DNA of 64,000 bases from Chlorokybus atmophyticus (GCA_009103225.1 RHPI01001052.1:56377-120376), one strand, 5' to 3'; numbered from the stretch's first letter, positions 23,717 to 36,832 are shown. The notes: generated by a model from the sequence alone, not told the origin. Made by a program: numbers and translations.

Positions 23717-26549
23717 CTGTGAGTTGTAGGGATTATTATCAAGGCCTGTCAGGGCTTCGAATAGACATGCAGGCCTTGGCGAACTGTGCTTGTAGTGTAT
23801 CAGATTAACACTGTAGCGGATGTTGACAAGTCCAGATAGATAGCAGACAGCACACAGACTTATCACAAGCAAACAACCAACCAACATTTGGGGGGGTCAG
23901 CCTAGACGCTGCATGCGCGCCGAGCTGCAAACCAACCACTACATTGATGCTTTGAGATTGGTATCCTTAGCATGCTTTCATAGTCATAAGCTCGTGTGAT
24001 CAGCATTCCATGAGCCAAGATTGTCAAATACAGAGTTCCTTGAAACTACCTTAGTGTCTATGTGTCTATATGGTCGAGCACTGTGGTTTGGAATTGCGAT
24101 AGTTGTCCTGGTTCCAGACGCGCTACAGTGTATGGGCAGCGCGTGGGTCCTAGCAGCGTACACTGTTCAGACCATGGGGATTACAAGTTAAAATTGGGCA
24201 GATCTAGAGTTGCGTTGGCGTTGGCGCTGCAGCACGTGCTCGCACCCGCAGGGATGCAAGCAATCGATGCGTCCGATGCTAGCACCATGACATCGACAGC
24301 AGCAATGGTAGACGCACCTGCTGCAACTTAAATTTGCTTGTTTACACACCATGCAATTCTGATTGCTTGTATGTAACATGTGTGCTGCTAATGTGGCAGT
24401 CTGCAAGTGTAAAATACGACTTATACCCTATGCATGTGCTCTCATGTTGTTGTCGTCGCATGACTACGGTAGCCGTTAGAGATGAAATTGAATTGCATAA
24501 AAGAAATGTATTACCATGTAAAGAACATGTTCCATAGATACAGCGTCACACACAAGTCGTGTTGTACAGGTAATTACACGTGCATGCATGTGTGTTGCAC
24601 GGGGTATGGGCAGTAGTAAAGGTAGATAAGTAGTGAACTTAGACATCCCGATGGTGAATATAAGAGTGCGATGGTGTAGTGTGCGGACTGCATGTGTGCT
24701 ACATTCTCATGCACGCCACAATTCTTGCATACTATATTATACTCTTATCTACCATGTACACACCATCCCTCAAGGAACGAAGTGTCGTCGGACAGCGATG
24801 CCATATTGTCATCAACTTAGTGCAATCGCACCAACAAGCCCATGAGATGAACCTGAATTATATGATGTGTAGGCAACTTCATTTAGTATTTGTCATAAAA
24901 CTTAACACACGGTGTTGAAAATCATCCGCAATAGACATTTTTAAATAAGTGTATACATGCTTCATGCAAAACAACATTGCAAGTTGCACCATTCGTGTTA
25001 CAACCGTGCAAGTCTTACCACGTAATTTAAAAAGTTAATCATCATGATTGGTGTTGTCAAAGCAATGCTGCTTCGCAAGGCGCCCTTTGCGACACACCAG
25101 GAGGAGTCCTAAAGGTCTCTCGTATTGTATTGGCTTATCTGTAGCCTACACAATTTGTATGCTAGCGGTGTGAAGATCTTAGCAAGCTAGGTCTAAGCTT
25201 GTGCATGAACAGCGCAGAGCCACATGAAGGGTCGGAGTTGTTGCGTGACTTGCCGGCGGCCATTGACTGGTCTACTACTTCGCCACATTGTGTGGTCATC
25301 CAACCGGTCACCGCACAGCAATCGGTCGGTTTGTGGATGGAGCCGATTTCCGCGCGACAGCGTCACGGGCCGTGACTCACGGCTGAACCAGCCGGCTGCG
25401 GTGGACAACAAGTTTGACTTCCGGACAACCTGCTTTGAACCGGTCAATACGAGCCAGACTTGACTGGCGGTTGCCACAAGCCTACTATGTAGGACTCCGT
25501 GCGGGACTTGTCGCTGCCACTTATGTCCGCAGACTCCGCTCTGTAGCAGAAGTCCTTCCGGGTTTGGGACTCTGGCATGGTAACAGCGACGATGGGGGTT
25601 GAAAGTGCCACGGCAATCTGCAGGCTGCAGCACGCGTGCTCCAGTTGGCACAAGAAAACTGCCTCGCTTGTTGCCCGTGGCGCAGGCGGCGGCAGGTGCA
25701 GCGAGGGCGGTGAGGTGGTTGTGAGGGCAGTGTGTTTGGTCTTATTGTGACGTAGGGGCCCGCTCGACTGTGCGATGGTGGAGTGAAGCGCTGGTGGAGA
25801 GACTGGCGGCTGACTAGCTTGCCCTGCTTGGGGGGCAAGCTGAACTGAGCAGTTGGACGTCATGGTAGGCTCATGCCGTACGAGGCATACGACAGCTGTG
25901 GCGTTGTAGATTGTCGATAGGCTGTGTTTGTTTGTCTGTTCATTTGTCTGGTTCTTTGCCGCCGTGCGCGTTGGCAGGCATGCAGTAGCTGCACACATCC
26001 GTCAGGCTGTCGGGCATGGCATAGCATGGCCTGGGAACTCACGCAGCTTGCTTACCATCGCATTGTGTTGCAATGTGTTGATTGCAACTACCACCTGCAT
26101 CCGTTTTTGAGCACGGGTCTAGCATAGCAGACTGTAGTCCTAATGCATTCAATGACAGTTTTACAGACAGTGCTACAGGCAGAGCAAGTAAGGTTGCGTC
26201 TTGCAGCATATCACAACTGGTCACTCAATCGGCTTCACGCCTATCATTGCTTAGGAACGTGTAGGTGATTTTGCTTACTGATCAGTCTCAAAGGTTACAC
26301 GGTAACCTGGCAGGTTACCTGCTGCTCGTTGCTCACTGCAACAAGTGCTCTTCTGTACACTACTAAGTAATCAACTGAGGGTACATGCACTGTGTCTTAT
26401 ACTTGTTACGATGATTATCAAGTTAAGGATAAACTTGGCTGCGTTTTACCATTGTCGGCGTTGTGGTTTGTAGATGCACAGTTGTCTTGGGGCATAGTCG
26501 GATCACTCAGTTTTGTCAGCTTGCCAGAAATTAATGCCTTCTGTTTTAG
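23717..26549. other. Intergenic, 2.8 kb
   Basis: Between the POLA1 stop and the first confirmed GLG1 exon. The left half is AT-richer, without recognisable coding content. Around 25200-25860 there are long overlapping frames on both strands (the longest on the minus strand, 25444-25998) of biased Pro/Ser/Thr composition, which I do not accept as a gene. A lone ATG at 25862-25864 directly followed by GTAGGC may be the first coding exon of the GLG1 gene. Confidence 0.5.
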
Positions 26550-29500
26550 GCTTCGCTCAATTGGCGTTTCTTGCTCGTGTGCCTGGTGGTATGCGCTGCG
26601 CTGCTGCAACAGCATGCGGCAGCCCAGGAGGTTAAGGATGTGGACGTCTACGATGACGTGTATATGACAGGTACTCCTCCTCCTTTGATTGATTGTCAAT
26701 ACTGAGTTATGGCAGCTTTGTTTGCTGCTGCTGTGCTATACCGTGCTGTGTGCTCATGCAGTGCGTACATCAGCAGTTTGAAGAATGCTCACCGGTAGCG
26801 CTGCATGTGCATGGTTTGCATGTTCTGATGTTTGTATATGTCTGAGCTGGTACTGAAATGCATGTGCACGTATTTGCAGGCAGCTGTGAGAGGGACATGA
26901 AGCTGTTTTGCAAAGGTGTACAGCCTGGAGAGTCGCGCCTGGCAGATTGCCTAACAAGGCAACTGCACATTGAGGCCAACGGGATCGATGACAACGGTGG
27001 GCATCCATTAGAACTACGTTCATCACATCACGCTTCCTCAAAAAGGAGGTTTGCATGAGTGTGCATGTGAACTTGACATGGTCATCTGCTGCAGCTGTCA
27101 TGCTTAGTGAGCCATGCAAGACTGAACTTCACGAGTTCAAAGTGGAGCGTGCAAAGGATGAGGCGATCAACACTCGACTTGGTAATTAGTAGAGTGTACA
27201 AAGATGCTTGGTGTGCGTATTACGGCTGCTCATTCTTGTTTGTTTGCGCAGAGCATGCCTGTAAGCAGGATATGAAGAAGTATTGCAATGAGACTGTGGT
27301 ACAGGCTGGTGGGATTGTCCGCTGTCTAAGGTAATTTGAACGCATGCAGTTGTAGTACATGTGCTGCGTGCCATCTGGTAAAAATCAATTCACCATTTTG
27401 CTGTTGCTGTTGACAGACCTTTGAAGGACAAGCTCAGCAGTGCTTGCGCGAAGGAGGTACTGCTGGAGATGGAGGACGCCGCCGATGACTTCACACTCGA
27501 CCCTGGGCTCAACAAGTATTGCTCCGATGATGCCAAGGCCCTTTGCCCGGATGTTGAACCCGGAGAAGGTCGCGTACAGGCTTGCCTGGTAAGGATTGTG
27601 TACACAGTCATGACATTGCTCTCCGGTACGCACGGCCATGTTTATGTAAGATTCAACAACGCAAACTTATGCACGTCTGTTGACTTGCCATCAGTTGCGA
27701 CTCACAAACGATGGTGTCGAATATTGATGTTTACAAGGCGTCATTGGGGCCAGTCATGTGCTGTCCAAGAGTATGTTGTGCAATGGTCCATTGCTATAGA
27801 TGTTACTGGCAGCCTTACAGAATGATGTGGTTGTCCCTGTAATTGCAGAGGGATAACAGAGCGAGTTTGACTTGGGAATGCCAAGAAGAGCTCTTTCGCC
27901 AAGAGGTGGAAGACGCAGATGATATCCGCTTGGATGCCAAATTGCGGAAAGGTGCGCATGTTCCTTTTGTCTGACAAGCAGCAGTATGTGAGACGCTATG
28001 CTTGGTGCATGGCGCCACACATGTTTCGCGTGGTGTTATCAGGCCGTGCAAACACCATCTACACAGCAGTGCAAGCTAATGATGAAGTTGATGTGGATCA
28101 TACCACTGTAGGGCATGGGCTGTCAAGCGCATGTGGCATGGCAGTCTAGGGCTCAAGTGGAAATATGAGTGATTAGCATACATTGCTTGCTTGGGCCTGA
28201 AACCAGTAACCACAGCCTGCATGGTGGATAAGAACAAGTTTTGCCCGGATGTGCCTCCTGGAGACGCTCGTGTGAAGAACTGTTTGGAGGACCATCGCGA
28301 AGACCCTGGCTTTTCCGTAGCCTGGTATGTTCGAGTCCTGCAGTTGTTGGTGCAGCCATGCTATTTGTATAGTATCAAATAAACATCGAAACGCTTGCAG
28401 CAAGAAAGAATTTGAGGCAATGATGGAGCGCCGCGTCGCTGATTTCCGCTTGGATCCTGAGTTAACCAAGTATTGCGAGAAGGACATTAATGAGGTGGGG
28501 TTTTAGAGTCAGTCCTCCCTTGCACTGAGAGGCGCGAGTTTCGCATGATGGCCAACAAGCATATGACAAAGAATTTGCCATATGCAGTAACATCCATGTA
28601 TCCTTTTACGCCCTCTACCTGGTAGTTCATTCTGGTATATTCAATCAACTGATGCACATTTGCGCCTACAGCTGTGTGCATTCGAGAAGGAGAGCTTGGA
28701 CTCTGTCGCCGGGTTTGATGCGCGCGTAGTAGAGTGCCTGCAAGATTACCGCGATGAGCTTTCGGTGCCAGAGTGCAAGGAAGAGGTTCATCGTGTAATG
28801 AAGCGCGCAGCTGAAGATGTGCGCTTTGATGAGCCGCTGGCCGACTACTGCTGGGGTAAGGAACATTTGAAGTTTCACATCATACATATTATAGTAGAAA
28901 ATCAACATGTTGATCATCATTCTTCGCACTCTGGCAACGCTTTGTGTTACAGAGGATCGTGAACGGTTGTGCAAGGATGTGCCGCCTGGCAACGCCCGCG
29001 TTCTCAGCTGCTTGCAAGATCAGAGGGATGCGCTATCTTTCGAGTGCAGAGAAGCTTTGTTCGATCAGGTCCGCCTTGTGTGCAACAGTCATCGTCTTCA
29101 GAGCTTGGACTATCAGATTGTGACGAAGTGTTTATTGGCTTATTTGTCAGGAGGTGCGCATGTCAGAAGATATTGACTTCAAGGTACCTTTGAAGAAGGC
29201 GTGTCAGCGGGAGATCAACAAGTGGTGCAAGGATGTGCCTCATGGTGAGCGCAAGGTTGACACTGGTGATGTTGTAGTTCAACCAAGACTGATGTGTCCG
29301 GGGTCGTGCATATTGTGCACCCCTCTAGCCGTTTTCTAATACCTTGCTAGAAGCAGGTCATGCTCGTGTCATCAACTGCTTGCGCGAAAAGGTCGGGGAT
29401 GTGGAGACATCAGAGGAGTGCCAACTTGAGATAAGGCGCGATGAGATCATGTCGGCAGAAGGTGAGTGCAATTGCCATTAACAAGTTGCAGCTGTATGGC

Positions 29501-31491
29501 GGAATTGAATTACTGCATTGGTGCACCCCACTGCCTTGTACAAACGCAAGTGCATCACACGTTAATACATCAACAGACATCGATGTGAAGCCGCTACCAG
29601 TTGCATGCAAAATCCAAAGTGCATCACCTTGCTTGGTGCCATGCATATGTGTGGATGTCAGCACTGGTGTGGACAGCTGTCTCGTAGAAACATTCGATGT
29701 TGCTGCCTGGATAGCAATGCATGAAGCTCTATTGCGTGCAACTGACACATGTGGTTGTTGCAGACTATAGATTGAACTATCGCTTGAGCAAGGCGTGCGA
29801 GGCAGACATTGACGAGCTGTGCTTCACCAAGTGCAGCCCTTACATGGGTTCTTGTGGCGGCCTGGTTCTTGACTGCCTTGTCAAAAATCGCAAGAACCTC
29901 ACAATCGACGCGTGCGCAAAAGAAGTCTTTGAGTTGGAGAAGATGCAAACAGAGGACTGGCGCAACAATGCTGTGCTCAAGCACTACTGCCAGTATGCAT
30001 TGGGTGTTGCGGTGCTTGTTTGCAGCACACTAAGCACCTGTTGTGTGCTGCCTTCTGCCATTGTTACTCAGCTCAATTTCAAAGTTGTAACTGTGTGTGG
30101 TTGTCAGAATGGATGTCAAGATACACTGCAAAAATGTGGAGGGTGGTGGCGCCAAGGTGCACCGCTGTCTGCAAGACAACTTGGCGCAGCTGTCACCTGA
30201 ATGCCGGAATGAGGAGCTGTCCCTTATGATAGTACAGAGCGAAGATGTGCGGTTGAGACCAGTCATGATGAAGTCCTGCGCTGGCGGTAAGTTGTTGGAT
30301 ATGGGTTTGTGCGTAAAAGGCTCAGAACCTAGTGACTGGTTGTATAGTTTTGTTTGCCAGAGCACGCAGTAGTAAAAGCAGCAGCAGTGTTTGCCTGAGT
30401 AATCAATCTTGCCCACATCAGTGCACATTGCTAAACAGAGCTCAAGAATTATTGCAAGGATGTCCCATATGGCGGTGGGCGCATGTTCAGCTGCCTGACC
30501 ACATACCTGGGTGAGGTGGGCTTTTCAAGTGAGTGCGAAAAGGAGGTTATCCGCACTGAGCACTGGCGAGCGTCGAACTACCACCTCGACCCTGCGGTGG
30601 AACGCGAGTGCCCGAACGATGTTGCAGAGTTCTGCGCTCAGGAGGACGCATCACTGAAAGGTGGGCACACCTCCCCTAGTTGTGGTCCTATTGCAGTGAG
30701 TCTGATCTTCAGCTGAGATGCAGTTTGCTGCTGAAGCCACCATTGGCTGTTGTTGTATGACTCACTGGGACTAACTTTGACTGCTCACCGGCAGGAAACT
30801 CCACAGACCCAACTCAGGCGATGGTTCTGAAGTGCCTTGTCAGTCATGACGAAGAGTTGAGCGACACATGCAGCCGAGAGGTGTCGAGGGCAGCGAAGCT
30901 GGCTCTGTGGCTCTATCAGCCCAAGATTCCGCTCACGGAAGCTTGCGATAAAGATATTACCGATAACTGTGGGAAGGGAAAGAACAGAAAGGCAGCTACT
31001 GCTGTTGGCGCAAACATGCGCTGCCTGGTCGAGCGCGTCAACAAGAAGCAGCCTGTGTCTGCCGGCTGCAAAGTTTTGCTTACTGCTGCCCTGGCTGCAA
31101 TCGATCGTCTTGAGGCCAATCCCAATGTCGCGTTGCACCCTGGCATGGAACTTGACGACCTCGCACAGAAGATTGAATCACATGTAATTATGGTTGCCAA
31201 TGTGACCATGTTTACCAGCCACATGTGATTGTAAAGCATGAGTTTCACTGCTGGAGTGCCTGCTGCTTTGTTAATGCGGTGTTGTCTGTCACGCAGTTGG
31301 AGAGCAGATTCGGCATGATGCCCAGCGCTTCTGGAGCTGTGCAGTTGACGGGCTGGCTTGCAATCGCAGCAATGGCGTCATTGCTTGCTGTTGTGGTAGC
31401 TGGCGCGTTGTATGCCTTCAAGAGGTACACTGGCAGAAATGCGCTGGGGTACACACTTGTCGTCAAGGGTGCAAAGTCAGGTGATGTTTGA
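26550..31491 (+). CDS. GLG1: Golgi apparatus protein 1-like cysteine-rich membrane protein
   Basis: Type I membrane protein with GLG1 cysteine-rich repeats, a family found in the Golgi. Exons: 26550-26670, 26880-26996, 27095-27181, 27252-27330, 27417-27588, 27849-27951, 28216-28324, 28401-28494, 28672-28855, 28953-29068, 29151-29244, 29357-29461, 29764-29992, 30108-30286, 30439-30660, 30795-31183, 31297-31491; 864 codons after the initiator. The first listed exon encodes a hydrophobic signal peptide (FLLVCLVVCAALLQQHAAAQ). Repeats follow the pattern C..D...C..V..G..R...CL......L...C, for example CERDMKLFCKGVQPGESR, CMVDKNKFCPDVPPGDAR and CQREINKWCKDVPHG. A single membrane segment (GWLAIAAMASLLAVVVAGAL) near the end is followed by a short basic tail. 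The initiator is not in this exon, because an in-frame stop precedes the 3' splice site; the ATG at 25862 is a phase-correct candidate. The ligand is unknown. Confidence 0.9.
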
Positions 31492-32471
31492 GACAAGCGC
31501 CAATCAGTGCGGCAAGGCATACTATCTGCTGAGAACTTGCACTGCACAACGCTTCAAGGCTTGTGTCTTACATTTTTTCTCAGTTGGTACACAGCAGAAA
31601 CTTCGTTAGGCCTGGCTCATGCATCCAATCCGTTCTTGAGTAGGTTTTAAGGCATGACTGTACTGTATTGACAGTACCACTTTAGTAAATGGTGTAGGCG
31701 CCATCCATGTCGTAGGTATTGCTGGTAGGAGGAAATATGTCTTGAACACAGCATCAAGTTTCACCGAGTTTGCCGCATGCATAGGCTTTCCAACAATTGC
31801 AACACAATGTAAGGCACCAGCAAGCACACCAGCCAGCACACCAACAGGCACACCAGCAAGGACTGAATCACAAGGGCAAGGGCAAGGCTATGTGCACTAG
31901 CTACGTGCGTATGCTCGTGGTGGTGGGCGGAGAGGTGGGGCGGGGCAGTAGCAGCACAGCAGGTGTAAGGCAAGGCAAGGCAGGGCAGACCTGAGCAACA
32001 GCGGGGCTGGTGTCAGCGTAGTTGTAGAAGCGACCAGCAGGTAGCAGCAGCAGCAGCAGGCAAGGGAGGTTAGGCGAGGGGTGAGCGGGATGCTGTGTTG
32101 TGCTGTGCGTGAGGGGCGCAGCAGGCCGGGCGGCTAGGTTATGGCGTGCTGGTCTTTACAGCCGCTTGTTGTAACACCCGCCGCCAGCAGGAGAAGTAGC
32201 GATACAATGGCTGGCCCAACGGACACTTTGCTGAGTCAGATGAGACACAGGCATTCTGAGCGACAGCACTTCACATATCACGTTAGTGCACTGTCAGCTC
32301 AGCAGTCAATCAATTAGCACAGCAGTCAGCATAGCAGGCAGTTAATCACTTAGCAAGTAGTCAATGGCAAAATTGCAGTCACTCACAAGCTGACGTCAAA
32401 TGCATGCATGCGCGGGCAGACACTCTGCTCCCCACACATGCGTAACCACTTACCTCACTTACCTCACTCAC
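31492..32471. other. Start of gene-poor region, minisatellites
   Basis: GLG1 3' region followed by low-complexity DNA. About 31808-31862 carries an imperfect 12-bp tandem pattern of GCACACCAGCAA/ACACCAACAG type. CAG triplets occur near 32040. No gene seen. Confidence 0.55.
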
Positions 32472-32933
32472 CTAGGCTTCGGACTTGCACTTGTTGGCCA
32501 CTCGCACGTAGAGCTGCTGGTATGTCATGTCGTACACCTTGCCCGGCATCCTGTACATCTTGCCTTGCAGCTTCCCCAACAGCTCTTGCAAGTGGTATCC
32601 TTGTGCCACCATGTCCCGCAAAGGCTGCACCATTTCCCACATAAAGTGTTCTCGCAAAATATAAATGCGCACAAACTGTGACACGACCACGCCCAACTTG
32701 GCCGACTTAGAGATCAGACTGTCTGGGTGTGGTGCTCTATGTCTTGGCAAGTATCTGAACGGAGCTGTATTCAGTTTGTTGTACACACGTGTGCACAAGC
32801 CAAGTTGTGGTGTTTGAAAAATCATCAAGTCCAAGAAAGGCACGGTCACTCCCTGAGCTGTCTGAGACAGAGTGAGCATGTGCTGCGGGTAGAGTCCTCC
32901 ACCCGGAGCACTTGCCGCTCCACTGGCTTCCAA
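32472..32933 (-). pseudogene. Reverse transcriptase C-terminal fragment of a retroelement
   Basis: A minus-strand frame of up to 153 codons resembles the end of the reverse transcriptase found in Penelope-like or related protist retroelements: VTVPFLDLMIFQ (the FLDL motif after the catalytic palm), then VYNKLNTAPFRYLPRHRAPH, then SQFVRIYILREHFMWEMV, then MVAQGYHLQELLGKLQ. The catalytic YxDD region and everything upstream are absent; beyond about 32940 the sequence turns into GT-rich repeats. No GIY-YIG domain follows the RT, since the frame stops at 32472. It looks like a 5'-truncated insertion. The family assignment is from pattern memory; no terminal repeats or target-site duplication were identified. 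Confidence 0.5.
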
Positions 32934-32939
32934 TCGGTC

Positions 32940-34737
32940 TGTGACATGTCGCAGCCGGCTGGTGCTGGTTCATGCACGTGCAGTAGCTACGTGCATGCAA
33001 TGCTACTAGCCCCGCACCTAACACAAGACAATACAAGGCAATACCACACAGCACTCTCACAAGCACGCACCCACGCACTGACACCACAACTTGGCTTGTG
33101 CATATGTACAGAAGTATGCTTACATCCAGTGCATTGTGCCACTCATGTACAACACGCGTATGCTCACTCACAGCAGCCAGGCCAGGTATGCAGGTAGCAA
33201 AGTGTATAGGCTGACCAATGAGACAGATGCAACCACACACACGCACGCACGCACGCTCCCCCACCCCACACACACGCACACACACGCATGCACAAGCACG
33301 CATACAGTAGGAGACTCACAAGCAAAAGAATCAAGGCAGGGGCAAAGCCTATAGCTATGTGCTCTATGTATGTGCGTGTAGTGGGGCGGAGGTTAAGCAG
33401 GCAAGCAGGCGCTATTCATACAACACACGCTACGTAAGTTGGGGCACGTAGCTATATAGCTATTGGCTATGGGCATAGCTCTATGCTCTCTATGTGCATT
33501 CGATGCACGAAGATTCAATTGATAGACAGTAAAGTGTCCGAGTATCAGCTGCGACCGCGCCTAACAACACACAAACACGATAAACACATCACTACAATAC
33601 ATAGCAAGCATCAGAGTTGCAAAAGCATACTCAACCGTAGGGGCCAAACGCAATGCAAGCCAGGCAGCACATCACAGCAGCATGAATTACGTGGGGGCCA
33701 ACACAAAGCTCTACTACACCATGCACACCGCTAGACCCTAGACCGACCTTAGACAGACCCTCAGGCAGCAACGGAGCAAGCAGTAGACAGGCAGCAGCGG
33801 TTGCAAGTCAACCTGCTTAGCGCAGGAGCACATGTGGCACTTACTATTGTCTGGTTTCACACCATCCGCCCAACACCACGTCATCCTGCATCGCGTGTAG
33901 GCGTCCCCAGCCGCATTGCCTCCTCATCGCTTCCTGCGCTAGAGCGTCGCCCACGCTCGCTCTCGCTGCGGTATATTTGCCACTCGCTCGCCACGCTGAC
34001 AAAGCTGACGCAGTTTTTAAGTAAGGCTTACTCAGCGCAAGAGCAGCACTTCACCATACATAGCTTTGCACGCGTAGATGTTGAGAAGCTTGAGGAAGTC
34101 GTCGCCTAGATTGTCGTGAGTTGCCACTGTTGGTGGGAAAAAGGTGCCGAGGAGAGAGGGGGCGGGGATTATTTTCGCTGCTTGCCCTGCTCCGCCTGCC
34201 AGGTGCGCCGCAAACCCTGCGCCCTCGCCGCAGCCTGTGACCATCACGTCTACAAGTGGGCAACAGTCGCGACCCTGCTTATATGCCCGGCATTAGGTTG
34301 ACGAGGCATCCGCGCGTCTCCACCGAATGAATGGGCATGAAACCGTATATGCTCGGAGCTGAGTGTATAGCCCGCATCTCGCATTGTAACAACCCACCAG
34401 GTCATCATAGCAAATGCGCTACACATACAATGAGAGGAAGCGCAGCGCTTTTCAAGGTGGCACATTACCTCCAGCAACTACCCGCGACTGCCTATCCGCG
34501 TCCCGCCGGGACGTATTCGCGATACGGTTGTGGTCCGGCCATGGCAAGGTATCATAGCCCCACGCGCGCAAGACCGCACATGGTGCGACCCACGTGTCAA
34601 CCAAGTATTTGCTGATCATAACGTAAACACACTCATATCTCAAATGTGCTTAACCTCGCGGTATCAATATAACAACTAAGCGCTGCGATAAGAGGAGGCG
34701 TGGCGCTTTAAGATGTTACATGCACGAATCAATGCGA

Positions 34738-34739
<2 letters not shown>
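32940..34739. other. Gene-poor DNA with CA/GT microsatellite
   Basis: About 33225-33302 is a CA/CG-rich microsatellite (CACACACGCACGCACGC pattern). The rest has only short unrelated frames on both strands; a minus-strand frame at 34032-34247 could be further degenerate mobile-element sequence, but it matches nothing I can name. Confidence 0.45.
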
Positions 34740-34775
<36 letters not shown>

Positions 34776-34787
34776 NCCCCCCCCCCC
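34740..34787. repeat. Poly-C homopolymer of about 48 bases containing one N
   Basis: A run of C from 34740 to 34787 is interrupted only by n at 34776. Either a true homopolymer that the sequencing could not resolve or a collapsed gap. Length is unreliable. Confidence 0.95.
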
Positions 34788-35470
34788 TCAAAGCGTCGTG
34801 TGTTTCAATCATTTCAATCGCAATGCGCACCGCATTACTGATCTAAAATGTGTGCCCTATGGTGTAATCCTTACGCCACATGCACACTCCAGCATGTTTG
34901 TGAGTATCGGTTTTGGCAAGCTCAACAAAGTGCGCATGGCTGTTTAGTATAGATCTACCGTCAATTGCAACCCGACTCAGCTTGTCGAAAAACAGCGACA
35001 ATGCCGTCAACCATGCGCTCGCTCCCGCACACGCCGCTGACAAGTGGCATGCTCTCTCATCAGCTGTGGTCCCGCTCTATTGAAGCTGAAGTGGAGTTGT
35101 ACAAGGAATCCAACTCCACCATAGCGATGTCCACCGCGCTGCTGATGTCCTTGTGCAGCTTTCGTGCCTCCATGCGCGCCATCCCAAAGGATAGCCAATT
35201 TATGAGGCGGGCCGCCGGCAGCAAAGCAGTGGGGCGGAGGGGCAGCAGGAAAGCATGACATGTATGTACATCACAGGCCAAGAAGGGGCATAATGTGATC
35301 AAATTCCATGTGGCAGCGGTGGTGGAGTGGATTGAGCAGTGCTGCCAGCCCTGCTTAGGCTAAGCGATGCTCTGACACCTTCAAATTAACTTAATGCGCC
35401 ACACATAAGTAATCAGCTCAAGCTTGCCCCACGTCATCCTATATACAAGATCTATATAGATCCTATAGCT

Positions 35471-35524
35471 CACTGCCCATCAAGAAGTTGCATGTAGCTA
35501 CAAGCAACTTCTTGATGGGCAGTG
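35471..35524. repeat. Perfect 21-bp inverted repeat (hairpin)
   Basis: Left arm 35471-35491 (CACTGCCCATCAAGAAGTTGC) pairs without mismatch with the right arm 35504-35524 across a 12-nt loop that itself contains TAGCTA. It could be a foldback element core, a small-RNA precursor or a structural site. No coding sequence surrounds it. Confidence 0.95.
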
Positions 35525-36255
35525 ATCACCGGCAGAAAACAACTTTCATGTGCTGGTGACGGAGAAGCATGGCACGTGCGGGGAGGACTAAGTGCTAAAA
35601 GTTTCAGCACGTGTTGCGCCGATGTGCGCGCCACATTATACCGTTGCGAGAGGTAGAGCAGCGGTGCCTGGAAGGTTTTGTGCGTCTTGGCCATCAGCGT
35701 GCAGTCTGAGCAATGCAGCACACGTAGGCCATGGCAATAATGGAGTGAGGAGCGGCGGCGGTAATGTCAATACTGGACTGAACGTTTGTGACACACGATC
35801 GCTCGACAACGGAGGCAGTCGCACCACTTGCGGAAGGTAGCAACCGTGCATATAGTGTAATGAATCGGTGTGTACAAAAGATGTTATGCCTCATAGGTTG
35901 CATGCAAGGGGTGTCATGCATCACACACATTGACATTCACCCAACACGCATAGCAAACAGCATGTTATATAGTTCACCACCGGGCTATACAATCTGGACT
36001 ACTACTACACTACTCGCCTTCCCCGTTAAACACACAAGCATGCAAGTGTCCCCGTCACCTGGACACCGGCGCAGGTGTGTTCGGCATGGTGGCAGCCAAA
36101 ACTTGCATGTTAATGAAATAGAGAAAATTCTTGCTTAGGTGGATATTGACTGTGCGCCGTGCCCGGCAGGCAAATTACATGACGTACATAAAGCTGAAAA
36201 GTATTGATGTGCTATATACGTAAAGCTATATAGTGCAAGTGTGTACAAAAGTGTG

Positions 36256-36832
36256 TCGAGGGTATTCACTGCGTGCCACGCATGCCACACACAGCATACA
36301 TGACATAGCATAGCTGGCAGCTACATGCTACCAGCTAGCTAAACCCAACCCCACATCATACACAACATGCATAGCATTCGCATAGCACACGGCACAACTC
36401 AGTCGATAGGGCACCTGGCTACCTTACTACTTACTTCTTACTACGCTCTACACTTACAACCACTACCTGCCACCACCCCGTCAGTCAGTCATGCATGCCA
36501 GCTAACGCAGTCATCCAATCACCTGTACAACACTCGTGGTAGTCAGCATGTGAAGTAGCACGGCAGTGCGCATGCAGTAAATGACACGCGGCGCAGCCCG
36601 TTCTCTCCCTCCATGTCCCTCTCTGCCTGTGCGCCTCCCCTCTCGGTCGCTCTGCCAGAGGGAGTGCGCCTGCCTCCTTCCTCTCGTCCGCCGCCTCTGC
36701 TGCGCAACCCTTGCTTCTATGCCAGGGTCCTACACCGCCTACGTGTGCAACGGAACGTCGAGGGTATTGACTGCGTGCCACGCATGCCACACACAGCATA
36801 CATGACATAGCATAGCTGGCAGCTGCATGCCA
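36256..36832. repeat. Direct repeat pair, about 75 bp, 502 bp apart
   Basis: The sequence starting TCGAGGGTATT, with CTGCGTGCCACGCATGCC and ACATAGCATAGCTGGCAGCT, occurs at 36256-36330 and again at 36758-36832 with few differences. The stretch between them is not repeated. A third, looser relative of the flanking sequence appears near 37130-37190. Likely remnants of a local repeat family. Confidence 0.8.

Noticed and set aside
25444-25998. Minus-strand frame of 184 codons, Pro/Ser/Thr-rich
   Set aside because: Composition-biased, overlaps other long frames on both strands, no homology or splice continuity.
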